The notes beneath the pieces were generated by a model. It did no database searches. It was not told the DNA's origin and saw nothing but the letters and a program-made list of their open reading frames with translations. Shown piece after piece: positions 5,831 through 10,995 of a stretch of DNA of 11,051 nucleotides. A program made the translations under genes and the position numbers. Each line of letters opens with the position of its first letter. The first letter of the stretch is position 1. Origin of the DNA: SCTG01 sp036005325 (lineage in GTDB: Bacteria > Nitrospirota > Nitrospiria > Nitrospirales > NS-4); contig DASYQR010000019.1 in assembly GCA_036005325.1 (NCBI GenBank), positions 1-11,051 on the forward strand. The letters run 5' to 3'.

Positions 5831-6265
5831 ATGGAATCTCCTGAGCCGCAGCCGCGTTCTCGTCTTGTAGTCTGGATCGAGTGGGGGGCGGTCGTCCTTC
5901 TGGTCGGCGGCGTCGCCGGCTACCTTCTGTGGAAGCCGCTGGACCCGATGGGCGACCAGCAGGCCGCGCAGGCCCTGGCGCTGGTGCAGACTCATCCGGC
6001 TCGTTCCGCTCCGTCGGTACGACAGGCCATCGACATCGTCATGAAAGCCAATCATACTTCCGACCGCTCGCCGTCCATCGGAGACTGGACAGTGCGGCGG
6101 CATGAGCAGGCCAATGAGCGGGATGGTTATCGAGTGCGGGTGGTGGTCCGCCTGCCCGGGAGTCAGAAAAACCGATGGATCGAATGGGAATATCTCTGGC
6201 TGGTACGGCTTTCGCCTCCGACGGTCATTCCGATGTCACGGCCGGCCGTCGAGATCATGCCATAA
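5831..6265 (+). CDS. Unknown membrane-anchored protein, 144 residues
   Basis: I do not recognise a family. A short charged N-terminus (MESPEPQPRSR) is followed by one hydrophobic segment at about residues 12-32 (VVWIEWGAVVLLVGGVAGYLL), which looks like a signal anchor rather than a cleaved signal. The rest, about 110 residues, would be periplasmic: a helix-like QAAQALALVQTHP and SVRQAIDIVMKAN, then beta-rich WTVRRHEQANERDGYRVRVVVRLPG and WIEWEYLWLVRLSP. There are no cysteines. The start ATG has only a weak GAGGGT directly against it. It is divergent from the GGCT operon and shares the palindromic -35 region at 5798-5804. It converges on the DUF3105 gene 30 bases away, a gap with no clear terminator. 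The alternating-hydrophobic C-terminal half suggests a small beta-sheet domain. Confidence 0.75.
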   Translation: MESPEPQPRSRLVVWIEWGAVVLLVGGVAGYLLWKPLDPMGDQQAAQALALVQTHPARSAPSVRQAIDIVMKANHTSDRSPSIGDWTVRRHEQANERDGYRVRVVVRLPGSQKNRWIEWEYLWLVRLSPPTVIPMSRPAVEIMP

Positions 6266-6295
6266 CGTACCTGCAACAGTACGCCTCGATCGTTC

Positions 6296-6904
6296 TCAGG
6301 GCTGCGGCTTTGCAGCTGGAGCTTTTTGAGTAGCCTGACCGGAGTCTGGTGGCTGTTTTTTACTTTCCTTCTTCGGGTGGTGGTCGATGCCGATGTAGGC
6401 CTCGATGAACCGGTCGATCCGGGCTTCGTCGAAATCGGTGAGCTTGTCGAGCCGCGTCCATGCCGTGAGGGCGATGCGGGTATCCATGTCGGGGTAGGGC
6501 GCCAGGATCAGGTGCATGTATTTTTTCTCTCTCTGGGCGCGGGCCTTATACTTGAAGAAGACGCCTTCCAATTTTTTGACCAGATCGGGACAGCCCTTCG
6601 GACAATTGTATTGAATGACCACGCCGCCGTCTTCCAGGTTATGTACCTGGTACTCCTTGGGGATCGGCTTGTCATAGATTCCCCAGGGGGCGATGCCCGG
6701 CAGGTGCGTACCCGACGTCGGCGGCTCGCTGTTGTAAGGAGCATGAGCGTCTCCCAGGCGCGGAATGTGGGCGTTGCCGAGGTCAGGGAATTGTTTGCCC
6801 GGCAAGGGATTTGCTGGCGAGACCGACCCGGTCTGAGCTCCTGCCTCAAACGTTCCGGGTCCCAGAAACCAGGCCAGCAATACGGCGGCAAGAAGGCTGC
6901 GCAT
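6296..6904 (-). CDS. Exported DUF3105-family protein
   Basis: This 202-residue protein has an N-terminal signal peptide (MRSLLAAVLLAWFLG, likely cut after EAGA near residue 23), then a domain matching DUF3105. Family landmarks are YNSEPPTSGTHLPG (57-70), WGIYDKPIP and VHNLEDGGVVIQYNCP (87-102). Most members have HNLEHG, so the second His is Asp here. Cys101 and Cys105 (NCPKGC) are a possible disulfide or metal pair. The C-terminal 25 residues are a low-complexity Lys/Gln/Pro/Ala tail. The ATG at 6904 overlaps the Rieske stop codon as TGATG, so the two are translationally coupled; a GTG one codon upstream is less likely. The biochemical role of DUF3105 is unknown. Coupling to a Rieske protein suggests a redox or metal-linked periplasmic job, which is inference. 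Confidence 0.87.
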   Translation of the reverse strand: MRSLLAAVLLAWFLGPGTFEAGAQTGSVSPANPLPGKQFPDLGNAHIPRLGDAHAPYNSEPPTSGTHLPGIAPWGIYDKPIPKEYQVHNLEDGGVVIQYNCPKGCPDLVKKLEGVFFKYKARAQREKKYMHLILAPYPDMDTRIALTAWTRLDKLTDFDEARIDRFIEAYIGIDHHPKKESKKQPPDSGQATQKAPAAKPQP

Positions 6905-7215
6905 CACGGCGTGACCGAGACCGAGATCTTGCCGTTTTCGACCTTCACCGGATAGCAGGCCACGCTCATGTCAGGATTCTTCACGTACTGGCCGGTCTTG
7001 ATGTAATAGCGGTAGCCGTGCCAGGGGCAGATCACGATGTCGTCCTTGATCTTGCCTTCTCCTAACGGTCCGCCGGCGTGCTGGCACATATTGTCGAGCG
7101 CATAGATCGACCCCTTGAGGTTGAACAGCGCCACCTCGACGTTCTGCACCGCGACGACTTTCGCGGTGCCCGGAGGGACCTCGGCGATATCGGCAACATG
7201 GATGAAGTTCGCCAT
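6904..7215 (-). CDS. Small Rieske [2Fe-2S] protein
   Basis: This 103-residue protein is a single-domain, NirD- or dioxygenase-ferredoxin-type Rieske protein. The cluster ligands are Cys44 and His46 in CQHAGGPLGEG and Cys63 and His66 in CPWHGYRY, a C-x-H-x16-C-x2-H pattern. There is no signal peptide or membrane anchor, so it should act in the cytoplasm as an electron carrier or as a small subunit of an oxygenase or nitrite-type reductase. The reading frame stays open 51 codons upstream, but MANFIHVADIAEVPPG is the usual beginning of this class. A -10 box lies exactly six bases before this ATG, which argues for 7215 as the real start. It is followed by the exported DUF3105 gene through a TGATG overlap, an odd pairing because the two products should be on opposite sides of the membrane. 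Confidence 0.92.
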   Translation of the reverse strand: MANFIHVADIAEVPPGTAKVVAVQNVEVALFNLKGSIYALDNMCQHAGGPLGEGKIKDDIVICPWHGYRYYIKTGQYVKNPDMSVACYPVKVENGKISVSVTP

Positions 7216-7221
7216 GGCCGG

Positions 7222-7250
7222 ATTGTAAGCTGCAGCGGTCGAGACTTCAA
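7222..7250 (-). promoter_or_regulatory. Promoter of the Rieske-DUF3105 operon, predicted leaderless
   Basis: On the minus strand TTGAAG (7245-7250, four of six) lies 17 bases before TACAAT (7222-7227, five of six). The -10 box ends six bases before the ATG at 7215, placing the expected first transcribed base on the A of the start codon. No Shine-Dalgarno sequence is present. Confidence 0.55.
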
Positions 7251-7397
7251 GCCAGATGGGGCCCGGCTTCTGTCTGGATGGGGGTGGGACTAGATTTTCT
7301 TCCGCCATTTGTGATATACGAAACCGCATCATCATGGCGCCCTTTCCGGCAAAGTGGGGCGCGCTCATCGGATTTCGTTTAGGGCGAAAGGGGGTCT

Positions 7398-7943
7398 ATG
7401 GAGCTTACCCTGCTGTTGAACGCCACGTACGAGCCACTCCGCGTCGTGAACTGGCAGAAGGCCGTCACCCTCCTGTGGCAGGAGAAGGTTGAAGTCCTCG
7501 AGGTCTATGACCGCGAGATCCACGGCGTATCGATCTCCTTCAAGCTGCCGGCAGTCATGCGGCTCCTGAAAATGGTCAAGATTCGGGAGGCCCATCGCTC
7601 GGTCAAGTTTTCCAGAATCAATATCTTCACCAGGGACGGGTTCAAGTGCCAGTACTGCCGGCGGAAGTTCCGGACGGAGGACCTGACCTTCGACCATGTC
7701 ATCCCGATCGCCAAGGGCGGCACGAAGACGTGGGAGAACATCGTCACGGCCTGCTGGGGCTGCAACAACCGGAAGAGCGGCCGCATGCCGGATGAAGCCG
7801 GCATGCATCTGATGAAAAAGCCGGTGAAGCCGAAGTGGCACCCGGTGGTGACGATCACGATCGGGATTCGGAATACGCCGGAAAGCTGGCGGGATTATCT
7901 CTACTGGAACGTGGAACTCGAGTCAGATACCTCGGGACCGTAA
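7398..7943 (+). CDS. HNH endonuclease-domain protein
   Basis: This 181-residue protein belongs to a widespread bacterial HNH family that starts with an LNATYEPLRVV-like block (here residues 7-17). It continues with a helical region containing the conserved KAVTLLWQEKVEVLE and ends in the nuclease fold. The zinc knuckles are Cys84/Cys87 (CQYC) and Cys119/Cys122 (CWGC). The active-site elements are DHVIP (Asp99-His100), Asn114 in WENIVTAC and Asn123 in CNNRK. Such enzymes cut DNA with one metal ion, but the physiological role of this chromosomal family is not established; it is not an obvious restriction or homing gene. The start ATG follows AAAGGGGG by three to four bases. A weak extended -10 element, TGATATACG, at 7312-7320 could be its promoter. 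It is monocistronic, closed by the terminator at 7963-7996. Confidence 0.93.
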   Translation: MELTLLLNATYEPLRVVNWQKAVTLLWQEKVEVLEVYDREIHGVSISFKLPAVMRLLKMVKIREAHRSVKFSRINIFTRDGFKCQYCRRKFRTEDLTFDHVIPIAKGGTKTWENIVTACWGCNNRKSGRMPDEAGMHLMKKPVKPKWHPVVTITIGIRNTPESWRDYLYWNVELESDTSGP

Positions 7944-7962
7944 GGGTGTGACAGGTGTGAAC

Positions 7963-7996
7963 GGGAGGGTGCCACCCGGTACCCTCCCTTTTTTTT
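7963..7996 (+). terminator. Intrinsic terminator of the HNH gene
   Basis: GGGAGGGTGCC (7963-7973), a four-base loop and GGTACCCTCCC (7978-7988) form an 11-base-pair stem with one G-U pair, followed directly by eight T residues (7989-7996). It starts 20 bases after the HNH stop. There is no T-run on the other strand, so it should act in the plus direction only, shielding the opposing CcmI-like gene. Confidence 0.93.
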
Positions 7997-8000
7997 ATGC

Positions 8001-8444
8001 TTATTTCGCCCGGTTGAGGACGATCTCGATGTCTTTCGCCCCCGCCATGGTAGGGTTCTTGGCAAACTCCCCTTCGATGTCGCCGGGCTCCGCGGGTCCG
8101 GCGAACCCATCCTTATCGAGCCTGGCCACGACGCTCACCATGCCCTTAAGCTCGGAGCCTTTGATCATCACGTCCGCATTGGTGATCTCAAACGCTTGGG
8201 GGAATGTCGGGTGTTCGATCCGAACCGCGGCGAGCGGGCGGGGAGGGCCGGTCGGCCGCCGCACGATCACGAACAGAAAGTCGGTGGGGGCCACCTTGGA
8301 TGCCAGGGCAGGATCGATGGTCACGGTCCCTGAAATTGACCCGGCGTTGTCCTTGCCGCCGTGCAGGATGCCCTGCCAGGCTGCCACGCCGGCGAGCAGG
8401 ATGATGACGATGAAGAGAAGAAGGACGGCCAGTTTTTTATTCAC
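8001..8444 (-). CDS. Membrane-anchored CcmI/CycH C-terminal-like domain protein
   Basis: This 147-residue protein has a hydrophobic segment at residues 5-24 (LAVLLLFIVIILLAGVAAWQ) and one periplasmic domain. That domain, with SGTVTIDPALASKVAPTDFLFVIVRR, then PPRPLAAVRIEH, FEITNADVMI, VVARLDKDGFAGPAEPGDIEG and AKDIEIVLN, resembles the C-terminal Ig-like domain of the cytochrome c maturation protein CcmI/CycH, which binds apocytochromes. The TPR region that normally precedes it is missing, so this is a stand-alone version. The start is GTG at 8442-8444, since the anchor begins there and a perfect TATAAT sits six bases upstream. The frame is open far upstream, antisense to the next gene, but that part is not believable. 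It has its own promoter and is divergent from the precorrin-2 dehydrogenase gene. A role as chaperone for a c-type cytochrome is plausible but inferred. Confidence 0.8.
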   Translation of the reverse strand: MNKKLAVLLLFIVIILLAGVAAWQGILHGGKDNAGSISGTVTIDPALASKVAPTDFLFVIVRRPTGPPRPLAAVRIEHPTFPQAFEITNADVMIKGSELKGMVSVVARLDKDGFAGPAEPGDIEGEFAKNPTMAGAKDIEIVLNRAK

Positions 8445-8450
8445 GGCGGG

Positions 8451-8479
8451 ATTATAACCGACGTGGCCTCTCGTGACAA
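8451..8479 (-). promoter_or_regulatory. Strong promoter of the CcmI-like gene, predicted leaderless
   Basis: On the minus strand TTGTCA (8474-8479, five of six) is followed after exactly 17 bases by a perfect TATAAT (8451-8456). The -10 box ends six bases before the GTG, so transcription should begin on the start codon. No Shine-Dalgarno sequence is present. Its -35 overlaps that proposed for the divergent gene. Confidence 0.65.
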
Positions 8480-8513
8480 CGTATTTACCTCCCGACTGTA
8501 ATTCGGGTAAGAT
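8473..8513 (+). promoter_or_regulatory. Promoter region of the precorrin-2 dehydrogenase gene
   Basis: Two readings fit. GTGACA (8473-8478), 18 bases and TGTAAT (8497-8502) each match five of six and give a leader of about 11 bases. Alternatively TAAGAT (8508-8513, four of six) ends six bases before the ATG at 8520, giving a leaderless mRNA, with only a poor -35 (TTACCT, 8485-8490). No good Shine-Dalgarno sequence precedes the ATG. Confidence 0.45.
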
Positions 8514-8519
8514 GCGCTC

Positions 8520-9152
8520 ATGAAATTCGGTTTGCAGATCAACCTCGACGTCGAGAACCGGTTGTGCCTCGTGATCGGGGGCGGGGAGGAAGCGGCGAAC
8601 AAGGCCGAACGGCTGCTCGATGCCGGGGCGAAGGTGACGGTTGTCAGCCCCTCGCTGAACGATACGCTCAAGGTGCTGGCCGCTTCCGGGAAAATTCTGC
8701 ACCGGGGGCGGCGCTTTAAAACGTCCGATGTGGACGAGGGGATATGGCTGGTCATGAACACCGTGACCACGGATGAGGTCTTGAGCCGCGACCTGTTCGC
8801 GCTGGCCAAGCAGAAGGGATTCTTGCTCTGCGCCACCGACCAGCCGGACTTTTCGACCGTCACCATGCCCGCGCTCGTGGCCCGGGGGCCCTTGCGGATC
8901 GCCATCAGCACCAGCGGGGTCTCGCCGGCTCTGGCCAAGCGCTTGCGGCAGGACCTCGAGCCGCTGTTCGATGAACGCTTCGAAGTCTTCCTGGAATGGC
9001 TGGACGCCTACCGGACGCACCTCCTCTCGACCGAAGTGAATATAGAAAAGCGGCATCAATTATTGAGAGATGCGGTAGCAAAGGTAAAGCTTCACGCGAA
9101 GATTGAATTTCCCAAAGTCGAGAAGAAAGACGAAGAAAAGAAAGAGGCGTGA
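8520..9152 (+). CDS. Precorrin-2 dehydrogenase / sirohydrochlorin ferrochelatase-type protein (CysG N-terminal / Met8p family)
   Basis: This 210-residue cytoplasmic protein is a stand-alone version of the N-terminal half of siroheme synthase. The family oxidises precorrin-2 to sirohydrochlorin with NAD and, in some members, inserts iron, feeding siroheme or heme d1 synthesis. The Rossmann motif VIGGGEEAANKAERLLDAG spans 18-36. CATDQPDF contains Asp107, matching the catalytic aspartate of CysG and Met8p. MPALVARGPLRIAISTSGVSPALAKRLR is the conserved following region. The last 15 or so residues are a charged Lys/Glu tail. The uroporphyrinogen methyltransferase half of CysG is absent and must be encoded elsewhere. 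The symbols sirC, met8 or cysG are all used for relatives, so I leave it blank. It appears to be transcribed alone, divergent from the CcmI-like gene, which also suggests a heme-protein context. Confidence 0.93.
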   Translation: MKFGLQINLDVENRLCLVIGGGEEAANKAERLLDAGAKVTVVSPSLNDTLKVLAASGKILHRGRRFKTSDVDEGIWLVMNTVTTDEVLSRDLFALAKQKGFLLCATDQPDFSTVTMPALVARGPLRIAISTSGVSPALAKRLRQDLEPLFDERFEVFLEWLDAYRTHLLSTEVNIEKRHQLLRDAVAKVKLHAKIEFPKVEKKDEEKKEA

Positions 9153-9190
9153 CCCTCGTCCCTTGAGCGAAAGGGGCAGGTTGAGGGTTC
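9152..9190 (+). other. Imperfect GC-rich hairpin after the precorrin-2 dehydrogenase gene
   Basis: CCCTT (9160-9164) pairs with AAGGG (9171-9175) around a six-base loop, and outer arms ACCCTC (9152-9157) and GAGGGT (9183-9188) can extend the structure with mismatches. It begins at the stop codon and is followed by TTCTTC, not a clean T-run. It may be a weak terminator or part of a longer repeat. Confidence 0.35.
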
Positions 9191-9200
9191 TTCATCCGAT

Positions 9201-9228
9201 GTAGGGGCGTATCGCGATACGCCCTTCC
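9201..9228. repeat. Second palindromic repeat of the TAGGGGC type
   Basis: The core GGGCGTATCGCGATACGCCC (9205-9224) is a perfect 20-base palindrome. It is preceded by TGTAG, as in the element at 4132-4159 (shared TGTAGGGGC), but the right flank has decayed (CTTCC instead of CCTAC). The remaining bases of this 226-base gap, about 9229-9330, are AT-richer than the genes and show nothing more that I can support. Confidence 0.65.
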
Positions 9229-9332
9229 AATCCCCCCGTATCCTTTCCGATCCGCGCGCCGCCTGAATAAATCGAAGTTACATTTCTCGGAGTTCCTGTG
9301 TCTATCTTTTAAGGTCGCTATCCGTGACCGTC

Positions 9333-9361
9333 TTGACACTATGTCATATCTGACATATAGT
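9333..9361 (+). promoter_or_regulatory. Strong promoter of the toxin-antitoxin operon
   Basis: A perfect TTGACA (9333-9338), a 17-base spacer and TATAGT (9356-9361, five of six) make this one of the best promoters in the window. The predicted start near 9368 leaves a short leader. GAGAGGA (9363-9369) is the likely ribosome binding site. Confidence 0.8.
9340..9357. promoter_or_regulatory. Inverted-repeat operator inside the toxin-antitoxin promoter
   Basis: TATGTCA (9340-9346) and TGACATA (9351-9357) are exact inverted repeats seven bases long, separated by TATC. They fill the spacer and run into the -10 box, the usual place for a dimeric HigA-type antitoxin to bind and repress its own operon. 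Binding by the downstream antitoxin is inferred from position and family behaviour. Confidence 0.65.
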
Positions 9362-9378
9362 GGAGAGGAACGCAGTCG

Positions 9379-9741
9379 GTGAAGAAGACTGAGGCAGGCA
9401 AGCCGATCGTCTGGCTGCGCGGCGAAGTGAAAACGCCGCCGTTCTCCAAGGAAGCCAGAATAGAAGCCGGGCACTTGCTCAGGCTGTTGCAGCGAGGCGA
9501 AACGTTGGGCTTGCCGCACTCCCGGCCGATGCCGGCCATCGGGCCCCGGTGCCATGAGCTGCGCATCAACGATGCGGCGGCGACCTTCCGCATCATGTAC
9601 CGGGCCGATCCCGATGCTGTTGTCATCCTGGAGGTCTTCAGCAAGAAGACACAGCAGACGCCCAGGACGGTCCTCGAAGTCTGTAAGCGTCGGCTTTGCG
9701 ACTACGACCGACTGACGGGCGAGCGAGAGGTGAAGGAATGA
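9379..9741 (+). CDS. HigB/RelE-superfamily toxin (phage Gp49-like)
   Basis: This 120-residue protein matches the phage-derived Gp49-like/HigB toxins of the RelE superfamily, which cut mRNA, usually on the ribosome. Landmark stretches are VWLRGEVKTPPFSKEAR (11-27), EAGHLLRLLQRGETLGLPHSRPMPAIG (29-55), CHELRI, FRIMYRADPDAVVILEVFSKKTQQTP and a C-terminal Arg-rich helix. The basic and aromatic residues expected of the RNA-binding face are present, so the toxin looks intact. The start is GTG at 9379 with GAGAGGA upstream. The stop TGA overlaps the antitoxin ATG as ATGA. Toxin-first order is the HigBA arrangement. Expression should be controlled by the strong promoter and the overlapping inverted repeat just upstream. 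Confidence 0.92.
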   Translation: MKKTEAGKPIVWLRGEVKTPPFSKEARIEAGHLLRLLQRGETLGLPHSRPMPAIGPRCHELRINDAAATFRIMYRADPDAVVILEVFSKKTQQTPRTVLEVCKRRLCDYDRLTGEREVKE

Positions 9742-10082
9742 AGAAGAGCAAACGAGAGAAACTCAAAGCGGCCGGATGGGCCATCGGGTCGGTGCAGGAC
9801 TTTCTGGGCCTGTCGGATGCCGAGTCCGCACTTATTGAGTTGAAGCTGGCCCTGAGCCGGACCCTGCGCGATCGGAGGCAGCGGTGCGGGATGTCGCAAG
9901 TCGAGCTCGCGAAGCGGCTGCGCTCCAGTCAGTCCCGCGTCGCCAAGATGGAGGCGGGCGATCCATCCGTTTCCATGGACCTGCTCGTCAGCACGCTCCT
10001 CGTGCTCGGGACGAGTTCCACCGATCTCGCCAAGGCCATTCGCAGCGGCGAAGGCAGCAAAGGCCGCCACGCCGCCGCCTAA
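9738..10082 (+). CDS. HigA/XRE-family antitoxin
   Basis: This 114-residue protein has a Xre-type helix-turn-helix at about residues 52-72 (MSQVELAKRLRSSQSRVAKME), preceded by the LIELKLALSRTLRDRRQ helix typical of antitoxins paired with Gp49-like toxins. The following MEAGDPSVSMDLLVSTLLVLG completes the Cro-like fold. The extreme C-terminus (GEGSKGRHAAA) is flexible. It starts at the ATG overlapping the toxin stop (ATGA) with AAGGA just before it, so the two proteins are coupled. It should neutralise the toxin by direct binding and repress the operon through the inverted repeat at 9340-9357. The convergent J-domain/nuclease gene ends 14 bases past its stop, and I see no terminator between them. 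Confidence 0.92.
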   Translation: MKKSKREKLKAAGWAIGSVQDFLGLSDAESALIELKLALSRTLRDRRQRCGMSQVELAKRLRSSQSRVAKMEAGDPSVSMDLLVSTLLVLGTSSTDLAKAIRSGEGSKGRHAAA

Positions 10083-10096
10083 CGCTTCCTCTAAGC

Positions 10097-10957
10097 TTAT
10101 AAATCGTTCTCACTGAGAAAACGCCCAAGTCCCTCTTGTTCGGCATAGAAGTATGCATAGTGCATGGCCGCGAGATTCGCGACGCGTTCTTCCGCCTCTT
10201 CACGGGTATCTGCAAAAATAACCTGGATCCCATATTTCAGAGTGATGGCATCCAGGAAATCCATCACTCCGTTTTTGAGATATTCGCTTAAACGCCCTCT
10301 TCTCTGGGTCTGGTCGATCCGGCCTTCGATCATCATAAACCGATTAGGGAACGGGAGGAGCCGTTCGAGCTCGAGCAGAAATCGCGCGCGGTTATCGGAT
10401 GACGTCGAGGTCGACGCATACAGATCCGCCACGAGCTTGCGCTCCACGCAAAACAGTCCCGGGGCTTCCGCAATGGCATAGTCGCCGGCGGGAAGTTTTT
10501 GTCGAACGATCCCGGCGATGCGAATGAGACGGCGAAAGTCGTAGGGGCTGTGCTCATGGCTGTCGACGAGCATGTGAATCGCGGGCACCGGAATTTTAGG
10601 TTGACCCGGCCGGGAGAGGATGATGAGGGATTGGGGACCTCGTAAGTCCTGGCGGGGTCGGGGGGTTGGTTGAGGGCGTGGTGGAGGCGATGGGCGCGCG
10701 GCTGGCTTGGCCGCAGCAGATTTCCGTGTGGTGGCATCGTAACGTGTGCGTGCGAAGGGGTCGCTGAGGGTTTGGTAGGCCTGGTTGATCATTTGTGTTC
10801 GGGCTTCGGCTTTACGGTGCAGGGCGGTTGACTGTTTAAAGCGATCTGGATGCCAGACCTGTATCAGTTCAAGCCAGGCTTTTTTGATCTCAGCGGTCGA
10901 TGCGGAGGGAAGGAGTTCGAGCACCTGATAATAGTACGGTATGCGTTCTTCCCGCAT
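10097..10957 (-). CDS. DnaJ-domain / ERCC4 (XPF-type) nuclease fusion protein
   Basis: This 286-residue protein joins two domains. Residues 6-75 are a J domain with the Hsp70-activating HPD at 36-38 (VWHPDRF), the QMINQAYQTLSDPFARTRYD helix and a normal length. Residues 80-104 are a Pro/Ala/Arg-rich linker. Residues 125-285 carry an ERCC4-type nuclease: VDSHEHSPYDF (Asp132, Glu135), LPAGDYAI (Asp159), FCVERKLVADL (Glu172-Arg-Lys174, Asp178), FLLELERLLP and FMMIEGRID. The GDxnERKx3D pattern is the metal-dependent active site of XPF/Mus81 nucleases and appears complete. No helicase or HhH domain follows, so DNA targeting must come from elsewhere. The ATG at 10957 has GGAGG five bases upstream. 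An extended -10 (TGCTACACT, box at 10982-10987) is a possible promoter. The gene looks somewhat more AT-rich than its neighbours. It converges on higA with a 14-base gap. Confidence 0.9.
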   Translation of the reverse strand: MREERIPYYYQVLELLPSASTAEIKKAWLELIQVWHPDRFKQSTALHRKAEARTQMINQAYQTLSDPFARTRYDATTRKSAAAKPAARPSPPPRPQPTPRPRQDLRGPQSLIILSRPGQPKIPVPAIHMLVDSHEHSPYDFRRLIRIAGIVRQKLPAGDYAIAEAPGLFCVERKLVADLYASTSTSSDNRARFLLELERLLPFPNRFMMIEGRIDQTQRRGRLSEYLKNGVMDFLDAITLKYGIQVIFADTREEAEERVANLAAMHYAYFYAEQEGLGRFLSENDL

Positions 10958-10995
10958 GGGTGCCTCCGGTTATGGCAAGGAAGTGTAGCAGACTT

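Noticed and set aside
6266..6295. Bidirectional terminator between the unknown membrane protein and DUF3105 genes
   Set aside because: Only a five-base inverted repeat (CGTAC/GTACG) with no T-run is present, too weak to call.
7216..7368. Upstream extension of the Rieske protein by 51 codons
   Set aside because: The extra residues do not look like a signal peptide or a conserved domain, and the promoter -10 box lies inside this stretch, six bases before the chosen ATG.
7398..7943. HNH gene as part of a restriction or homing system
   Set aside because: The family is a common chromosomal one with a conserved N-terminal block. No methylase, intron or McrA-like context is present, and it is closed by its own terminator.
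8445..9059. N-terminal extension of the CcmI-like gene to 352 codons
   Set aside because: The extension is antisense to precorrin-2 dehydrogenase. The membrane anchor, the perfect TATAAT and the GTG at 8444 define the real start.
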